A DNA stretch of 64,000 nt from Streptomyces sp. DH37 (GCF_029813835.1 NZ_JARVKV010000017.1:1-64000); one strand, 5' to 3'. Shown: positions 28,069-37,267, counted from the first letter of the stretch. Program-made: numbers and translations. Notes: a model not told the origin generated them from the letters alone.

Positions 28069-28818
28069 GGCTCTCACCCGGTGCCTCCGTGACCTGCGGT
28101 CGGGACTGTGGGGGTGCACGAACGGCAGCAGGACCGCGCTCCGGACCCGTGGCCGGACCCGGGTGCCGACCGGAATTCACCCCTCCACGAGCTCTCACCC
28201 CTGAGTGCGAGCGGCCGCAGCCATGATCACCACGAGCCGGAGACGCGGCACCCGCCGCGTGGTCAGTACCCAGACGGGGAGGGGAAGCGGTGCACCGCCC
28301 GGCATCCTGAGTGGCAGACCGACGAAACGAGCGCTCAGATCACCGGCATGTCTCTTCGCACCCGCCGTCGGTGCTGAACACCGTCCTCGGCCCTCATGCC
28401 AGTGCCCCGGGACACGAGGACCCTCAGCCGAGGTGTCGGCTGCCTCGTCGACGCCTGCTTTCTCCCTCAAGAGCGGTTCGCTTTACTCATTCGGCTTCAG
28501 GAGCTTTCACGGCAACGAGGGTCCGCGGAGATTCTCCCGGAAGAGCGAGACACCGCCGACGGAGTCCACGATGCCCAGAGGAACAGGAAGGATGCGGGAG
28601 TAGGTCCTTTGGACGGTCTGTGATGCGAGCCGTGCGGCGCGACGGGCGACCGGGCTCGCCGGCGGGGCGTGCCCATTACCACCTGCACGTCGGCCGCGGA
28701 GCACGGCCGTATCGTCTTGCGCACAAGTTCACCGAATTGAGGAGTCCTTCTTGCCAGCCCCTTCGCAGGGTCAGGTCAGCCATACCCGATCCACCGCCCA
28801 CCCCGGGGGTGGTGAGCG
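28069..28818. other. 750-bp gap before the CNNM genes
   Basis: No supported gene. It must hold the promoter of the CNNM pair; no TCTACA-N4-TGTAGA copy was seen here. Confidence 0.5.
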
Positions 28819-30165
28819 GTGACCGCCTGGCTCGGTCTGCTTGCCGTCCTCGTGCTCACCTTCGGCACCGGGTACTTCGTTGCCCAGGAGTTCGCCTACG
28901 TCGCCGCCGACCGGCTCGCGCTGGAACGGGAGGCCGCCGCGGGTGACAGACGTGCTGCCCGCGCGGTGAAGGTGCTGGGCCGGCTGTCGTTCATGCTCTC
29001 CGGAGCCCAACTGGGCATCACCGTCACCGGCCTGGTCGTCGGCTTCCTTGCGGAACCGGCGCTCGCCGAGCTGCTGCGTCCGGTACTGACGGGCGTCGGG
29101 GTGCCGGAGGCCGCCGTGGGAGGGGTGGCGCTGACGGTCGCGTTCATCCTGGCCACCGCCCTGCAGATGGTCATCGGCGAACTGGCGCCCAAGAACCTGG
29201 CCCTGGCCGTTCCGGACCGGCTGGCCAAGGCTCTGGCTTCCTCCACCCTGCTCTACCTGAAGGTGACCGGTCCGCTGATCCGCGTCTTCGACAACGCCGC
29301 GAACAAGCTGCTGCGACGGGTCGGAATCGAGCCGGTGGAGGAACTCCACCACGGCGCAACGCTGGAAGAGGTCGGGCACCTCATCGAGGCCGCGCACGAA
29401 CAGGGCCACCTGCCGCGGCACACGGCCGACCTCGTCGACCACGCCCTGGAGTTCGGCGACCGCAACACCGGCACGGTCATGGTGCCCCGAGTGGAGACCA
29501 CCTTCGTCGCGGCGAACGCCCCGGCGACCGAGGTCATCGAGCTGATCGCGGCCCACGGCCACTCCACCTACCCCGTGCTCGGCGACCGCCCCGACGATGT
29601 CGTGGGCGTCGTCGGCGTGCGTGAACTCATGCGGCGTGACGCGGCCTCCATCGCGACGGCGACCGCCGGGGAACTGGCCCGTCCCGCCCTGCTGCTGCCC
29701 GAGACCCAGCCGCTGCCGGACGCGGTCGACCGGATGCGCGAGCGGGACGAGGAGTTCGCCGTCGTCCTGGACGAGCACGGCGGCCTCGCCGGAATCATCA
29801 CCTTCGAGGACATCGCCGAGGAACTGGTCGGCGAGATCGCCGACGAGACCGACCGCCTGGCCGAGACAGCGGTGCCTGACGGCGACGGCTGGTGGGTCGA
29901 CGCCGGCCGTCGGCTGGACGAGGTCGCCGAGGCCACCGGCATCCATCTGCCCGAGGACGAGGACTACGAGACGGTCGCCGGCCTGGTCATCGACCGCCTC
30001 GGCCGCTTCCCCACCGTCGGCGACCGCGTCACCCTCGCCCTGTCCACGCAGGACGGGCACGCGGCCATCGAGGTGCTCTCCCTGGACCGGCATGTACCCA
30101 AACGCGTACGACTGGCCTGCACCACCACCGACACCGACCGCGCCGGCCGGGAGAAGAACGCATGA
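28819..30165 (+). CDS. CNNM/CBS-pair membrane protein with CorC_HlyC domain
   Basis: 448 aa, hemolysin-C-like family, probably Mg2+/Co2+ transport or its regulation. The CNNM membrane domain (1-190) begins LLAVLVLTFGTGYFVAQEFAYVAADR with further helices up to QMVIGELAPKNLALAVPDRL. Two CBS motifs follow (about 205-335, with MVPRVETTFV and VLDEHGGLAGIITFEDIAEEL) and a C-terminal CorC_HlyC domain. GTG 28819. The stop overlaps the next start by 4 bp (ATGA). Confidence 0.92.
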   Translation: MTAWLGLLAVLVLTFGTGYFVAQEFAYVAADRLALEREAAAGDRRAARAVKVLGRLSFMLSGAQLGITVTGLVVGFLAEPALAELLRPVLTGVGVPEAAVGGVALTVAFILATALQMVIGELAPKNLALAVPDRLAKALASSTLLYLKVTGPLIRVFDNAANKLLRRVGIEPVEELHHGATLEEVGHLIEAAHEQGHLPRHTADLVDHALEFGDRNTGTVMVPRVETTFVAANAPATEVIELIAAHGHSTYPVLGDRPDDVVGVVGVRELMRRDAASIATATAGELARPALLLPETQPLPDAVDRMRERDEEFAVVLDEHGGLAGIITFEDIAEELVGEIADETDRLAETAVPDGDGWWVDAGRRLDEVAEATGIHLPEDEDYETVAGLVIDRLGRFPTVGDRVTLALSTQDGHAAIEVLSLDRHVPKRVRLACTTTDTDRAGREKNA

Positions 30166-31175
30166 GCCTGTGGACTGCCGCGCTGGTCACGGTCCTGCTG
30201 CTCGTGGCCAGCGGATTCTTCGTCGCCGCCGAGTTCGCCCTCGTCGCGGCCAAGCACCACCGTATGGAGCGCCACGCGGAGCAGGGCCGCAGAGGAGCGA
30301 AGTCGGCGCTCGCCGGGATGCGGGAGCTGTCCCTGATGCTCGCCGGTGCCCAGCTGGGCATCACCGTGGCCACCCTCGGCCTGGGCAGCATCTCCAAACC
30401 GGCCATCTCCCACCAGGTCGAGCCCCTGCTGGAGGCCGCCGGCCTGCCCGGTGAGCTGTCCTACGCCATCGCCTTCCTCTTCGCCATGGCGATCGTCGTC
30501 TTCCTCCACATGGTCGTCGGTGAGATGGCCCCCAAGTCCTGGGCGATCGCGCACCCGGAGCGGTCCGCGATGCTGCTCGCCCCGGCGTTCCGCGGCATCA
30601 CGCTGCTCGTACGGCCGCTGCTGTGGATCCTCAACAAGATCAGCAACGGGTTGGTCAGGCTGTTCCGGGTCACCCCGCGCGAGGAGCTGGCCTCGGTCCA
30701 CAACCGCGAGCAGCTCACCCACCTCATCACCGAGTCCCAGCGCCTGGGCCTGATCACCAGGAGCGAATCCGGCCTGCTGACCCGCTCGCTCACCGCGCCG
30801 CAGGAGCCGGTCGGCGCACTGATGGTCCCCGCCGACCGCGTCATCGCCGTCCCTGCCGACGCGGACGCGGACACCATCCTGGCCACCGCCTCCCGGCACG
30901 ACCGCACCCGGCTGCTGGTGCTGGACGGCACCCGGGTCGTCGGCTCGGTCCACGCCCGCGACGTGCTGGTGGCCCGCAGCCGCGGCCGTGCGGCCACCGC
31001 CCGTGCCCTGGCTCGCCCGGTTCCCGAGCTGGAACCGCACGACACGGTCGCGGACGGCATCGAACTGCTCAGGCAGCGCCGCGCGACGCTGGCCGTCATC
31101 CGGGACGACCGGGGGAGCCTGTCTGGAATCGTGAGCCTGGACGACCTGATCGCCCGTCTGACCCACGCGGCGTGA
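30162..31175 (+). CDS. CNNM/CBS-pair membrane protein, short form
   Basis: 337 aa. CNNM domain: TVLLLVASGFFVAAEFALVAAKHHRME, LAGAQLGITVATLGLGSISKP, FLHMVVGEMAPKSWAIAHPERS. Two CBS motifs follow (MVPADRVIAVPADADAD, VIRDDRGSLSGIVSLDDLIARL). It ends after the second CBS and has no CorC_HlyC domain, unlike its partner. The 4-bp overlap implies coupled translation and possibly a heteromer. Confidence 0.92.
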   Translation: MSLWTAALVTVLLLVASGFFVAAEFALVAAKHHRMERHAEQGRRGAKSALAGMRELSLMLAGAQLGITVATLGLGSISKPAISHQVEPLLEAAGLPGELSYAIAFLFAMAIVVFLHMVVGEMAPKSWAIAHPERSAMLLAPAFRGITLLVRPLLWILNKISNGLVRLFRVTPREELASVHNREQLTHLITESQRLGLITRSESGLLTRSLTAPQEPVGALMVPADRVIAVPADADADTILATASRHDRTRLLVLDGTRVVGSVHARDVLVARSRGRAATARALARPVPELEPHDTVADGIELLRQRRATLAVIRDDRGSLSGIVSLDDLIARLTHAA

Positions 31176-31565
31176 CCGTGCCGGTCGCCTCGCGGACGGA
31201 GCCCCGGCCGTGAGGCGACCCCGGCGCCGACACGTCTCCTGGAAGGTGCCGGGCGGGCCGGCCATCCCTCGCAGCCGGGCGCCCGTCCGTCGCCGTGCTC
31301 CGCCCCTCTGGTTCCCCGCCCGCCGCTGGCCTGCCTGAGCCGGACCGCGGTGATGGCGTGCTGGTCGACCCCGGCCACCTCGAAGGACCCCCCCGGCGAC
31401 CTCGACGCGCTCCCCGGGCCACTGCTGCGGAACGTGCCCCGGCTCCGTCGGAATGAGCCCGGCGAGGGAGGTGTATCGGTCACGTCCTCAAACACCGGCC
31501 GCACGTCGCCTGCCCCTCCCCGTGCAACCGAGTCGCCCTGCTCCACAGGCCTGACCACTCCTCGA
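31176..31565. other. gap downstream of the CNNM pair
   Basis: No gene supported; decayed sequence likely, since a helicase fragment follows. Confidence 0.45.
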
Positions 31566-31722
31566 TCAGGCGAGTCGGGTCGTCCTCGCGCCCGTGGCCT
31601 CGGCCTGGGCGAGCAGATCCAGCGAGGGCACCAGGACCAGCACACGTCCTGCTTGGAGTTCCCCCGTGCCGCAGGCGGCCATGGGGAGCCTTGCCGGTTC
31701 CAGCCGCCACGATCATCTGGGC
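31566..31722 (-). pseudogene. DEAD/DEAH-type helicase fragment
   Basis: On the minus strand: QMIVAAGTGKA (Walker A region), then after a one-base shift MAACGTGELQAGRVLVLVPSLDLLAQAEATGA, typical of motif I-Ia of actinobacterial accessory helicases. It ends in TGA at 31566. No helicase C-terminal domain exists nearby, so it is a fragment. Confidence 0.55.
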
Positions 31723-31936
31723 CCACCACCCTCGCTCGGGAGGGGAGCGACTTTCGCCGTTCCGGCCGTCCAGCCTCCTCCCAGGGCAGGCTGCGCACCC
31801 TTCATCCGGTGTCGGCTGACGGAAGAGGTCCGGGGCGGTCGCTGTTCCGGCCGTGCCGCGGAGCGAGTGGTTGGCCGGGGAGTGTGCACGGTTCCGGCGG
31901 GGACGGCTCTCGCCGGAGCCCCGCCGGGTTCCTCGG

Positions 31937-32152
31937 TCATGCGGCGATGTGCCACTCCGTCTTGTGGGGTGGTGTGGTGCCTTCCTGCCCGCACCTGGTG
32001 TGACCGGTGACGACGGTCCGCAGGGCGCGGTGGCGTCCCTGCTCCAGCCACAGGTCGCGGTGGCGCGTGGAGGGGAAAAGCACATTCCATATCCCGACCC
32101 CCACCGCGAAGGCGGCGGGGATGGCGAGCAGCCACAGCATGATGCTGATCAC
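31937..32152 (-). CDS. 71-aa single-TM hypothetical protein
   Basis: GTG 32152 behind GGAGGGAGTACGGCT. Residues 3-25 form one TM helix (IMLWLLAIPAAFAVGVGIWN), followed by a basic cytoplasmic tail (STRHRDLWLEQGRHRALRTV). No domain recognised. Divergent from hsp20, sharing its upstream region. Confidence 0.6.
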   Translation of the reverse strand: MISIMLWLLAIPAAFAVGVGIWNVLFPSTRHRDLWLEQGRHRALRTVVTGHTRCGQEGTTPPHKTEWHIAA

Positions 32153-32272
32153 AGCCGTACTCCCTCCGACAGGATCCTTCCTCCTTCCGCTCGACCCGTG
32201 CGCTTTCCGGCCGGGCCATCCCTGCGCCGCGGGACGGGTGCCGGAACCTTTGCGCATACAGCAGGAAACAAA

Positions 32273-32293
32273 ATTGAGTCCCTCAGCGTCAAG
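32273..32293 (+). promoter_or_regulatory. HAIR-like (HspR) element upstream of hsp20
   Basis: ATTGAGT-N7-CGTCAAG resembles the HspR operator CTTGAGT-N7-ACTCAAG, with the right spacing and 11 of 14 consensus positions. It lies about 70 bp before the Hsp20 start. Confidence 0.45.
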
Positions 32294-32362
32294 TAGTGTG
32301 AACGAGGTAGTATGAGAAGTGTCCGGTCTGAGGATCGCGGGCCTTCTGTGGAGGTGATCGTG

Positions 32363-32779
32363 ATGCGCACCGACCCCTTCCGTGAGCTGGACCGCCTGAC
32401 GCAGCGGCTGCTCGGTGCCGAGGCAGCCCCCGCCGGGGTGCCCATGGACGCCTGGCGCGAGGGCGACGCCTTCTGGGTGCGCTTCGACCTGCCCGGCGTG
32501 AACCCCGACAGCATCGACCTCAGCGTCGAGCGCGACGTGCTGACGCTGAGGGCCGAACGCAGCCAGAGCGTAGGCGAGCAGGCCGAAGTCCTGGTCAACG
32601 AGCGCCCCGTCGGCACCTTCACCCGTCAGTTGTTCCTGGGCGAGGCGCTGGACACCGAGCACATCGACGCCGCCTATGACGCCGGAGTGCTGACCTTGCG
32701 GGTCCCGGCCGCCGAGCAGGTCAAACCCCGCAAGATCCCCCTGGCGACAGGAGGCGAGCGCCACCGGATCGAGCAGTGA
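32363..32779 (+). CDS. Hsp20 / alpha-crystallin small heat-shock protein
   Basis: 138 aa ATP-independent holdase. The alpha-crystallin domain covers about 30-125 (WREGDAFWVRFDLPGVNPDSI, VLTLRAERS, FTRQLFLGEALDTEHIDAAYDAGVLTLRVP, with the A-x-x-x-G-V-L-T-L signature). Cytoplasmic. ATG 32363 follows GGAGGTGATCGTG. An HspR-like site upstream fits heat-shock control. Confidence 0.93.
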   Translation: MRTDPFRELDRLTQRLLGAEAAPAGVPMDAWREGDAFWVRFDLPGVNPDSIDLSVERDVLTLRAERSQSVGEQAEVLVNERPVGTFTRQLFLGEALDTEHIDAAYDAGVLTLRVPAAEQVKPRKIPLATGGERHRIEQ

Positions 32780-33051
32780 CCCCGGCGTCGGGCCGGATCT
32801 CTCCCGGCGTCCTGCGGCACCCGCCGCAGGACGCTCGTGTCTGCACCGTCCGGCGACTCGAAGAGGACCAGCGCGTCCAGGGCGCGCCCGAACACCGTCA
32901 GTACATTCCCGCGCCGCCACCTGCCGCCGACCACGCGCAGCGCGACGACCTGTCCGGCGTGGGGTCCTGAAGGGCCTTGCCGCGGGAGAACCACAGCGCC
33001 GTCCGCGATGAGCGGGCGGGCGGCTGCCGAGGGGTGCTCCTATGTGTTCGG

Positions 33052-33417
33052 TCAGGGGGGACAGGGGTGCGTTGTGTCGACGAGCCGGGCAGCATGGCGG
33101 GGTGGCCGACCTGCTGTGGGATGACGTGAAGTGCTTCTTCGGTCCGGAATTGATGGAGCAGCTTTGAGCTGCGCGAAGTCACTTGAACTCCCGATCGCAC
33201 GGAATATGCCGCCCTCGCTGTCGAAATCCAGAAGCGCAGCAGTGTCCGGCCAGGCGAACTGCACCAGACCTTCCCAGAAGTACTCGTTCGGCTCGTGCCC
33301 GGTGGCAACTACCGCAGCATCGGCGACCAGGTCACCGGCAGTGAGCGTCAACGAGTGCTCGCCGTCAAAGTCATGCAGGGTGAGAGTCACCGCGCGATCC
33401 TCCCACGTCCAGTGCAC
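33052..33417 (-). pseudogene. Imm51-like immunity protein, probably frameshifted
   Basis: ATG 33417 opens MHWTWEDRAVTLTLHDFDGEHSLTL, then GHEPNEYFWEGLVQFAWPD and LDFDSEGGIFRAIGSSSDF, typical of immunity protein 51 (EPxxYFWEG and FDxDSE). After about residue 84 this frame turns into low-complexity sequence, while the next frame continues with LLHQFRTEEALHVIPQQVGHP. A single-base shift near 33165 would rejoin them. No polymorphic toxin gene is nearby: an orphan or remnant. Confidence 0.5.
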
Positions 33418-33478
33418 AGGCAGCCCAACCCGTCAAACCGCTTGTCCGCTCCCGACCCCGGTGAACCTTCCTGGTCAC

Positions 33479-33537
33479 AGCGCTAGGTGTATTGATCACG
33501 AGCGTTAACAACGCTCGTGATCAATACACCTAGCGCT
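33479..33537. repeat. 59-nt inverted repeat with perfect 28-bp arms
   Basis: Arms 33479-33506 and 33510-33537 are exactly complementary around a 3-nt centre (AAC). Ends are AGCGCT; the interior is unusually AT-rich (GTGTATTGATCACGAG). It lies between the divergent Imm51-like and PNPOx-fold genes. It could be a regulator site, a hairpin terminator, or an insertion-sequence trace. Confidence 0.85.
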
Positions 33538-33662
33538 GATCGGGAAACCGGCCAGGGCAGCGGGAACCTGACCGCCGGCGCGCGCGCCGGGCCGTGTCGG
33601 GGACGTGCAACCGGGTACTGCGGGACGGGCCACCGTACGACCCCCACGACACAGGAGAGCTC

Positions 33663-34142
33663 ATGTCCGACGAGCGGAAGAAGCGCGAGAAGCTGGTCGA
33701 GCTGATGCGGGACATGCCCATCGCGATGATGACCACCTACGGATCGGAGGGGCCGCACAGCTTCCCCATGGCCCGCCAGGAGGTCGAGCCGAGCGCCGAG
33801 CTGTGGTTCATCACCTCCCGGGACACCCGCCACGTCCGTGATATCGGGGTGGACCCGCGGGTGTCGCTGACCTTCTCCTCCCGGGATTCCTGGGTGGCGA
33901 TGACCGGCCGCGCGGAGATCGTCGACGACCGGGCCAAGCTCGGGGAGCTGTGGAACACCTTCGCCGAGGCGTGGTTGCCCGGCGGCCCCGACAACCCGGA
34001 CGCGGTGCTCATCAGGGTCGACGTGGAGAGCGCCGAGTACTGGGACACCCCCGGCGGCAAGGTGGCCTCGCTGATCAGCTTCGCCAAGACGAAACTGACC
34101 GGTAAGACCTTCGACGCGGAGCACGGCACCGTCCGGCCGTAG
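33663..34142 (+). CDS. pyridoxamine 5'-phosphate oxidase-fold (FMN-binding) protein
   Basis: 159 aa, general-stress-protein-26-like split beta-barrel: PIAMMTTYGSEGPHSFPMARQEV, LWFITSRDTRHVRDIGVDPRVSLTF, WVAMTGRAEIVDD and VDVESAEYWDTPGGKVASLI. Such proteins bind FMN or F420. ATG 33663 follows AGGAGAGCTC. Downstream of the large palindrome. Confidence 0.9.
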   Translation: MSDERKKREKLVELMRDMPIAMMTTYGSEGPHSFPMARQEVEPSAELWFITSRDTRHVRDIGVDPRVSLTFSSRDSWVAMTGRAEIVDDRAKLGELWNTFAEAWLPGGPDNPDAVLIRVDVESAEYWDTPGGKVASLISFAKTKLTGKTFDAEHGTVRP

Positions 34143-34317
34143 CGCCAGGGAGGCGTCCACGTGTCGGCCCCCGCCACGCTCCACTTCATCCCGTGCCACG
34201 GCATGTACGTGGTGTAAATGCCGGTGTATGGGGGCCGGTCGGTGAAGGAACAAAAACCTGTGGACCGGCCCTCCGCGTGGTTCCCGGCAGGGGCAGCCCC
34301 CAGCACCCGTTCCAGGA

Positions 34318-34620
34318 GTTCTGCTCTCACGAACTCGTGCACGGTAGGCGGAAAGACGGCGAGTTCTCGATCGCCGATCATGGTTGTGTGGTGGGGACCG
34401 CGACGCGTGCAGCGATCATCAGCGACCGGGGGATCATCGGTTTGTCGGCCGACGTGGTCGCCGAGCTCGTAGCCGGGCCGGGTCCGCTGTGGCATGAACG
34501 GCCCCAGGCCAGGCTCACCTCCTGGCCGCGGCAGTGGGTCGTGGGCGCCGGCGCGAAGCACAAGCTGGTCCTCGTCGACCGACTCCTGACCACCCTCATG
34601 CATCTCCGCCGCGCGACCAT
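34318..34620 (+). mobile_element. IS5-type (HTH_Tnp_4) remnant, left inverted copy
   Basis: The first ~120 nt are a near-identical inverted copy of 37137-37258 (shared blocks CTCGTGCACGGT, GTGTGGTGGGGA, GTGCAGCGATCATCAGCG). They run into a transposase N-terminus in the plus frame: LWHERPQARLTSWPRQWVVGAGAKHKLVLVDRLLTTLMHLRRAT. The DDE part is lost. Confidence 0.65.
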
Positions 34621-34862
34621 GCGCCGGAGGGGCGCCCAGGACGCCGCGGGCATGACGAGTTCGGCCCGGTCGATGATCCTGCGGGCTGAGGCAGGGCGTG
34701 CTCACCGGGGCGTCGTCGGAGCCCGGGCCGCGTTGGACGATGACGCACCGGTGAGCACGCGGCGCTGCCGCTTGTACGGGCGGGCGTCAGGCCGTCCCGG
34801 CGCTCCGGGCAGGGGGAGCGGCCGTGGACATGAGTCACCATGGCGGAGCCGGGACCACGTGT

Positions 34863-34904
34863 GCGGTCCGCTGCCCGGCGTTCAGGAGCCGGGCAGCGGA
34901 CCGC
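34863..34904 (-). terminator. 17-bp perfect hairpin after the RICIN gene
   Basis: GCGGTCCGCTGCCCGGC (34863-34879) pairs exactly with 34888-34904, loop 8 nt. It is 20 bp past the RICIN stop on the minus strand, the expected position of its terminator. Confidence 0.8.
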
Positions 34905-34923
34905 TATGGGGGAGAAGGCCGCG

Positions 34924-35472
34924 TCAGACCACGGTGGCGGTCCACCGCTGCTGGATCTGGCCGTGGCACTGCCACTGGGTGAGCTGGGTGAGGGTGGTGC
35001 CGTTGAGGGTCTGGTCCATGCACTTGCCGCTGTACTTGTTGACCAGCGTGAACTGGTTGGTGTTCTCCACCCCCACCATCGTCCAGAGCTGGTCCTCGTA
35101 TCCGCTGTTGCAGCCGTAACCGGCCAGCTTGTGACCGTTCTCGACGCTGTGGTAGCCGTTGACCAGGCAGGTGCCGGATGCCTTGTTGCGCAGCTGGAAC
35201 CAGTCGCCCTGTACGGGAACCACTTCCCACTGCTGGTTCCCCCCGCCGTGGTAGGGGTAGAGGGTGACCGGATTGCCGGGCGTCGGGGAACTGTAGGCCA
35301 TGTCGGCCACCAGGTTGGGGTCCTTGACCGTACGCAGGACCAGGGTCTGCGAGACGGCTTGGGCGGCGGCGTCCTCGGAGGGCGCGGCGGCCGCCGGGCT
35401 CATGGCGACGCCGCTGAGCGTCAGGGCCAGTAGCGCCGTACACCCCAGAGCCGCTCCGCGTGTTGAAAGCAT
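34924..35472 (-). CDS. secreted RICIN-domain (beta-trefoil lectin) protein
   Basis: 182 aa. The signal peptide ends about residue 30 (ALTLSGVAMSPAAAA). The mature part is one RICIN beta-trefoil: YPYHGGGNQQWEVVP, LRNKASGTCLVNGYHS, LVNKYSGKCMDQTLNG, LTQWQCHGQIQQRW with QxW motifs. It probably binds galactose- or xylose-type glycans. No catalytic domain is present. It lies between inverted IS ends. Confidence 0.88.
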   Translation of the reverse strand: MLSTRGAALGCTALLALTLSGVAMSPAAAAPSEDAAAQAVSQTLVLRTVKDPNLVADMAYSSPTPGNPVTLYPYHGGGNQQWEVVPVQGDWFQLRNKASGTCLVNGYHSVENGHKLAGYGCNSGYEDQLWTMVGVENTNQFTLVNKYSGKCMDQTLNGTTLTQLTQWQCHGQIQQRWTATVV

Positions 35473-36040
35473 GGCTGTCTCCTCTCGGTGGGCCCGTTCG
35501 CCCCGATGGCGTAACGGTGCCGAACCAGGATCCAGCCTGTAATCGGCAGATCAAATAATGTGGAATTCAAACCCCCTGAACGGAGGTTTCAGTTGCAAGA
35601 AAGTGGCGAGGAGCAGCGCGGCAGGAGTCCACTCAGCGCCGTTGCGAGCCAGCGTGAAAAATAAGAGGCAGAAAGCCGCTTCCCGCGAATAGCAGGTACG
35701 TTTCTTCTGAGTCTATTCTGTGGTTCTTTCAGAGGGTTGCCGCATCTGGTATCCGAACATGGTCAGACGCCCTGCGAAGCCCCGGGGCAGAAACCCACCC
35801 CCTGCTCAGGCCCCCTAACCGGCGACAGCATCCTCTACCCATGCGGTGGACATCGGATCGTCTTCACCGAACAGACCCTTCTCCGAGCCAGGAGGGCTCT
35901 TACGGGTTGGTGCGCGATGGCGGCTGAGGCGTCGTGCCAGGCAGGTGGCATGATCCGGGTGTGGCGATCACGGTCAATCGGACGGTCCTGATGCATCAGC
36001 GTTCACGGGGATCACTCGGCGCCATCTCGCCGACCCGGTC
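35473..36040. other. gap upstream of the RICIN gene
   Basis: No supported gene; it contains the RICIN promoter region, which is comparatively AT-rich near 35550-35720. Confidence 0.5.
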
Positions 36041-36260
36041 GAGGAGTTGGCCGTGCCGTGGCAGGCCGGCCTCGAGGGCCGCCGCCACGCTGCGCGAGGC
36101 GGGGTCAGGAAGCGGGCCGCGGGAGCCCGCGCCCGCCACCAGCTGTTGTTCGTCGACCGGCTGGTGGCCACGCTCATCCATCTGCGGCACGGCCTGCCGC
36201 ACTCAGTGCCGGGACTGCTGTTCAGTGTGGACCGTTCCACCACCACCGGGGCCGTCGGCT
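36040..36260 (+). pseudogene. transposase helix-turn-helix remnant (IS5-type)
   Basis: RARHQLLFVDRLVATLIHLRHGLPHSVPGLLFSVDRSTTTGAVG is the HTH_Tnp_4 region of an IS5-group transposase. It is the same type as the fragment near 34560. The sequence after it is unrelated. Confidence 0.6.
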
Positions 36261-36687
36261 ACACCGGCAGCCTCAATCTGCTGTACGAGTACATCGACCA
36301 GAGCCGCGTCGAAGGCGGCCGCAGCCCCAGCCTCCCGCGTCGGCTGAGCCGAGTCCCGTTGAGCGGACCCACCGGTCTCACTGAGACCCACCGGCAGTTC
36401 GTCGACGACCTCGCCGCCTGCCTGCCTCCGAGGTGACCGATCTGACCAGGTGAGTCCGTGCGGCGCCGCGCTCCTCGAACTCCGGGGTCATGTTCCCTGT
36501 AGTGGTGTAACTGAGCACCCGGGGCTGCCGGGCAGGCAGGCGGTACTGTCCGGAAAGAAGCTGTTCCTGCTCTCGGTGGAGCGATAGCGGGGCGGGGGCG
36601 CGAGTCCGAGGTCGTCGGCATGCCGCCCGTCCAGGCGGGCAGATCGTGGGACTGTGCGTATGAGGGCCGTGTCCATTCCGTTTGGTC
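36261..36687. other. gap, nothing recognised
   Basis: Between the transposase remnant and the small membrane protein; no conserved frame seen. Confidence 0.4.
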
Positions 36688-37053
36688 ATGCCTGATCCTG
36701 TGCGGCCACTGACGCCAGTGGTCCGGACCTACCTGTACTTCTGGCTCGTGATCCCGGCGGCCTTTCTCGGCCCCATCGGCGCTTCCATAGCGTGGGATGG
36801 GGACGCCTCAAACGATGACGCCGAGTTGTGGGGAATGCTTGTCGCCGCCGCGCTGACGTTGCTGCTCCTGGGGCTGCTGTTCCTCTATCGGACGTTCTGG
36901 CGGCCGGTTCGGGAAGCCCGCTGGGTCTCCGCCCCCTCCTCTTCTCCCGACGTCCCTTGGCTCGGACCGCACTACTGGCGAACTGCGGCCGGAGCGACGA
37001 ATGAGACGATCGCCCGTGAGCTGCGGGTCAGCGTCCGGCCGGTGCAGCAATGA
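36688..37053 (+). CDS. two-TM hypothetical protein with foreign C-tail
   Basis: 121 aa. TM segments are at about 14-34 (YLYFWLVIPAAFLGPIGASI) and 48-68 (LLVAALTLLL-type stretch). The last ~25 residues (ATNETIARELRVSVRPVQQ) match the IS630 transposase N-terminal helix-turn-helix, not the membrane protein, so the original C-terminus was probably replaced when that element inserted. Confidence 0.5.
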   Translation: MPDPVRPLTPVVRTYLYFWLVIPAAFLGPIGASIAWDGDASNDDAELWGMLVAAALTLLLLGLLFLYRTFWRPVREARWVSAPSSSPDVPWLGPHYWRTAAGATNETIARELRVSVRPVQQ

Positions 37054-37136
37054 CGCCGGGCCTGGTTCGCGGGCGCTACGGGCCGGCGGCCCAGTCTCGT
37101 TGCCGAGGCTGAGCGATGAGCAGTTCGCCATCTCGG
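36990..37136 (+). mobile_element. IS630-type transposase N-terminal remnant
   Basis: AAGATNETIARELRVSVRPVQQ, a stop, then RRAWFAGATGRRPSLVAEAE and, in another frame, LPRLSDEQFAISEAE: the HTH and linker of IS630 transposases (compare 52740-52900). Stop and frameshift make it inactive. Confidence 0.6.
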
Positions 37137-37258
37137 AGGCGGAGCCAGGATCCTCCGGCCGCTGATGATCGCTGCACGAGACGCGCTCCCCACCACACGA
37201 CCATGATCGACGATCAGCAGCTCGGTGCCTCACCGCCCACCGTGCACGAGCTCGTTAG
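37137..37258 (-). mobile_element. IS5-type end, right inverted copy
   Basis: Reverse complement is nearly identical to 34318-34440 over about 115 nt without gaps, including CTCGTGCACGGT and GTGTGGTGGGGA. It is broken at its inner side by the IS630 remnant. Together the two copies bracket about 2.9 kb with the RICIN gene. Confidence 0.65.
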
Positions 37259-37267
37259 GCTGCGACG

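Noticed and set aside
28205..28603. 132-aa open frame before the CNNM genes
   Set aside because: No ribosome binding site, no domain, mixed codon bias.
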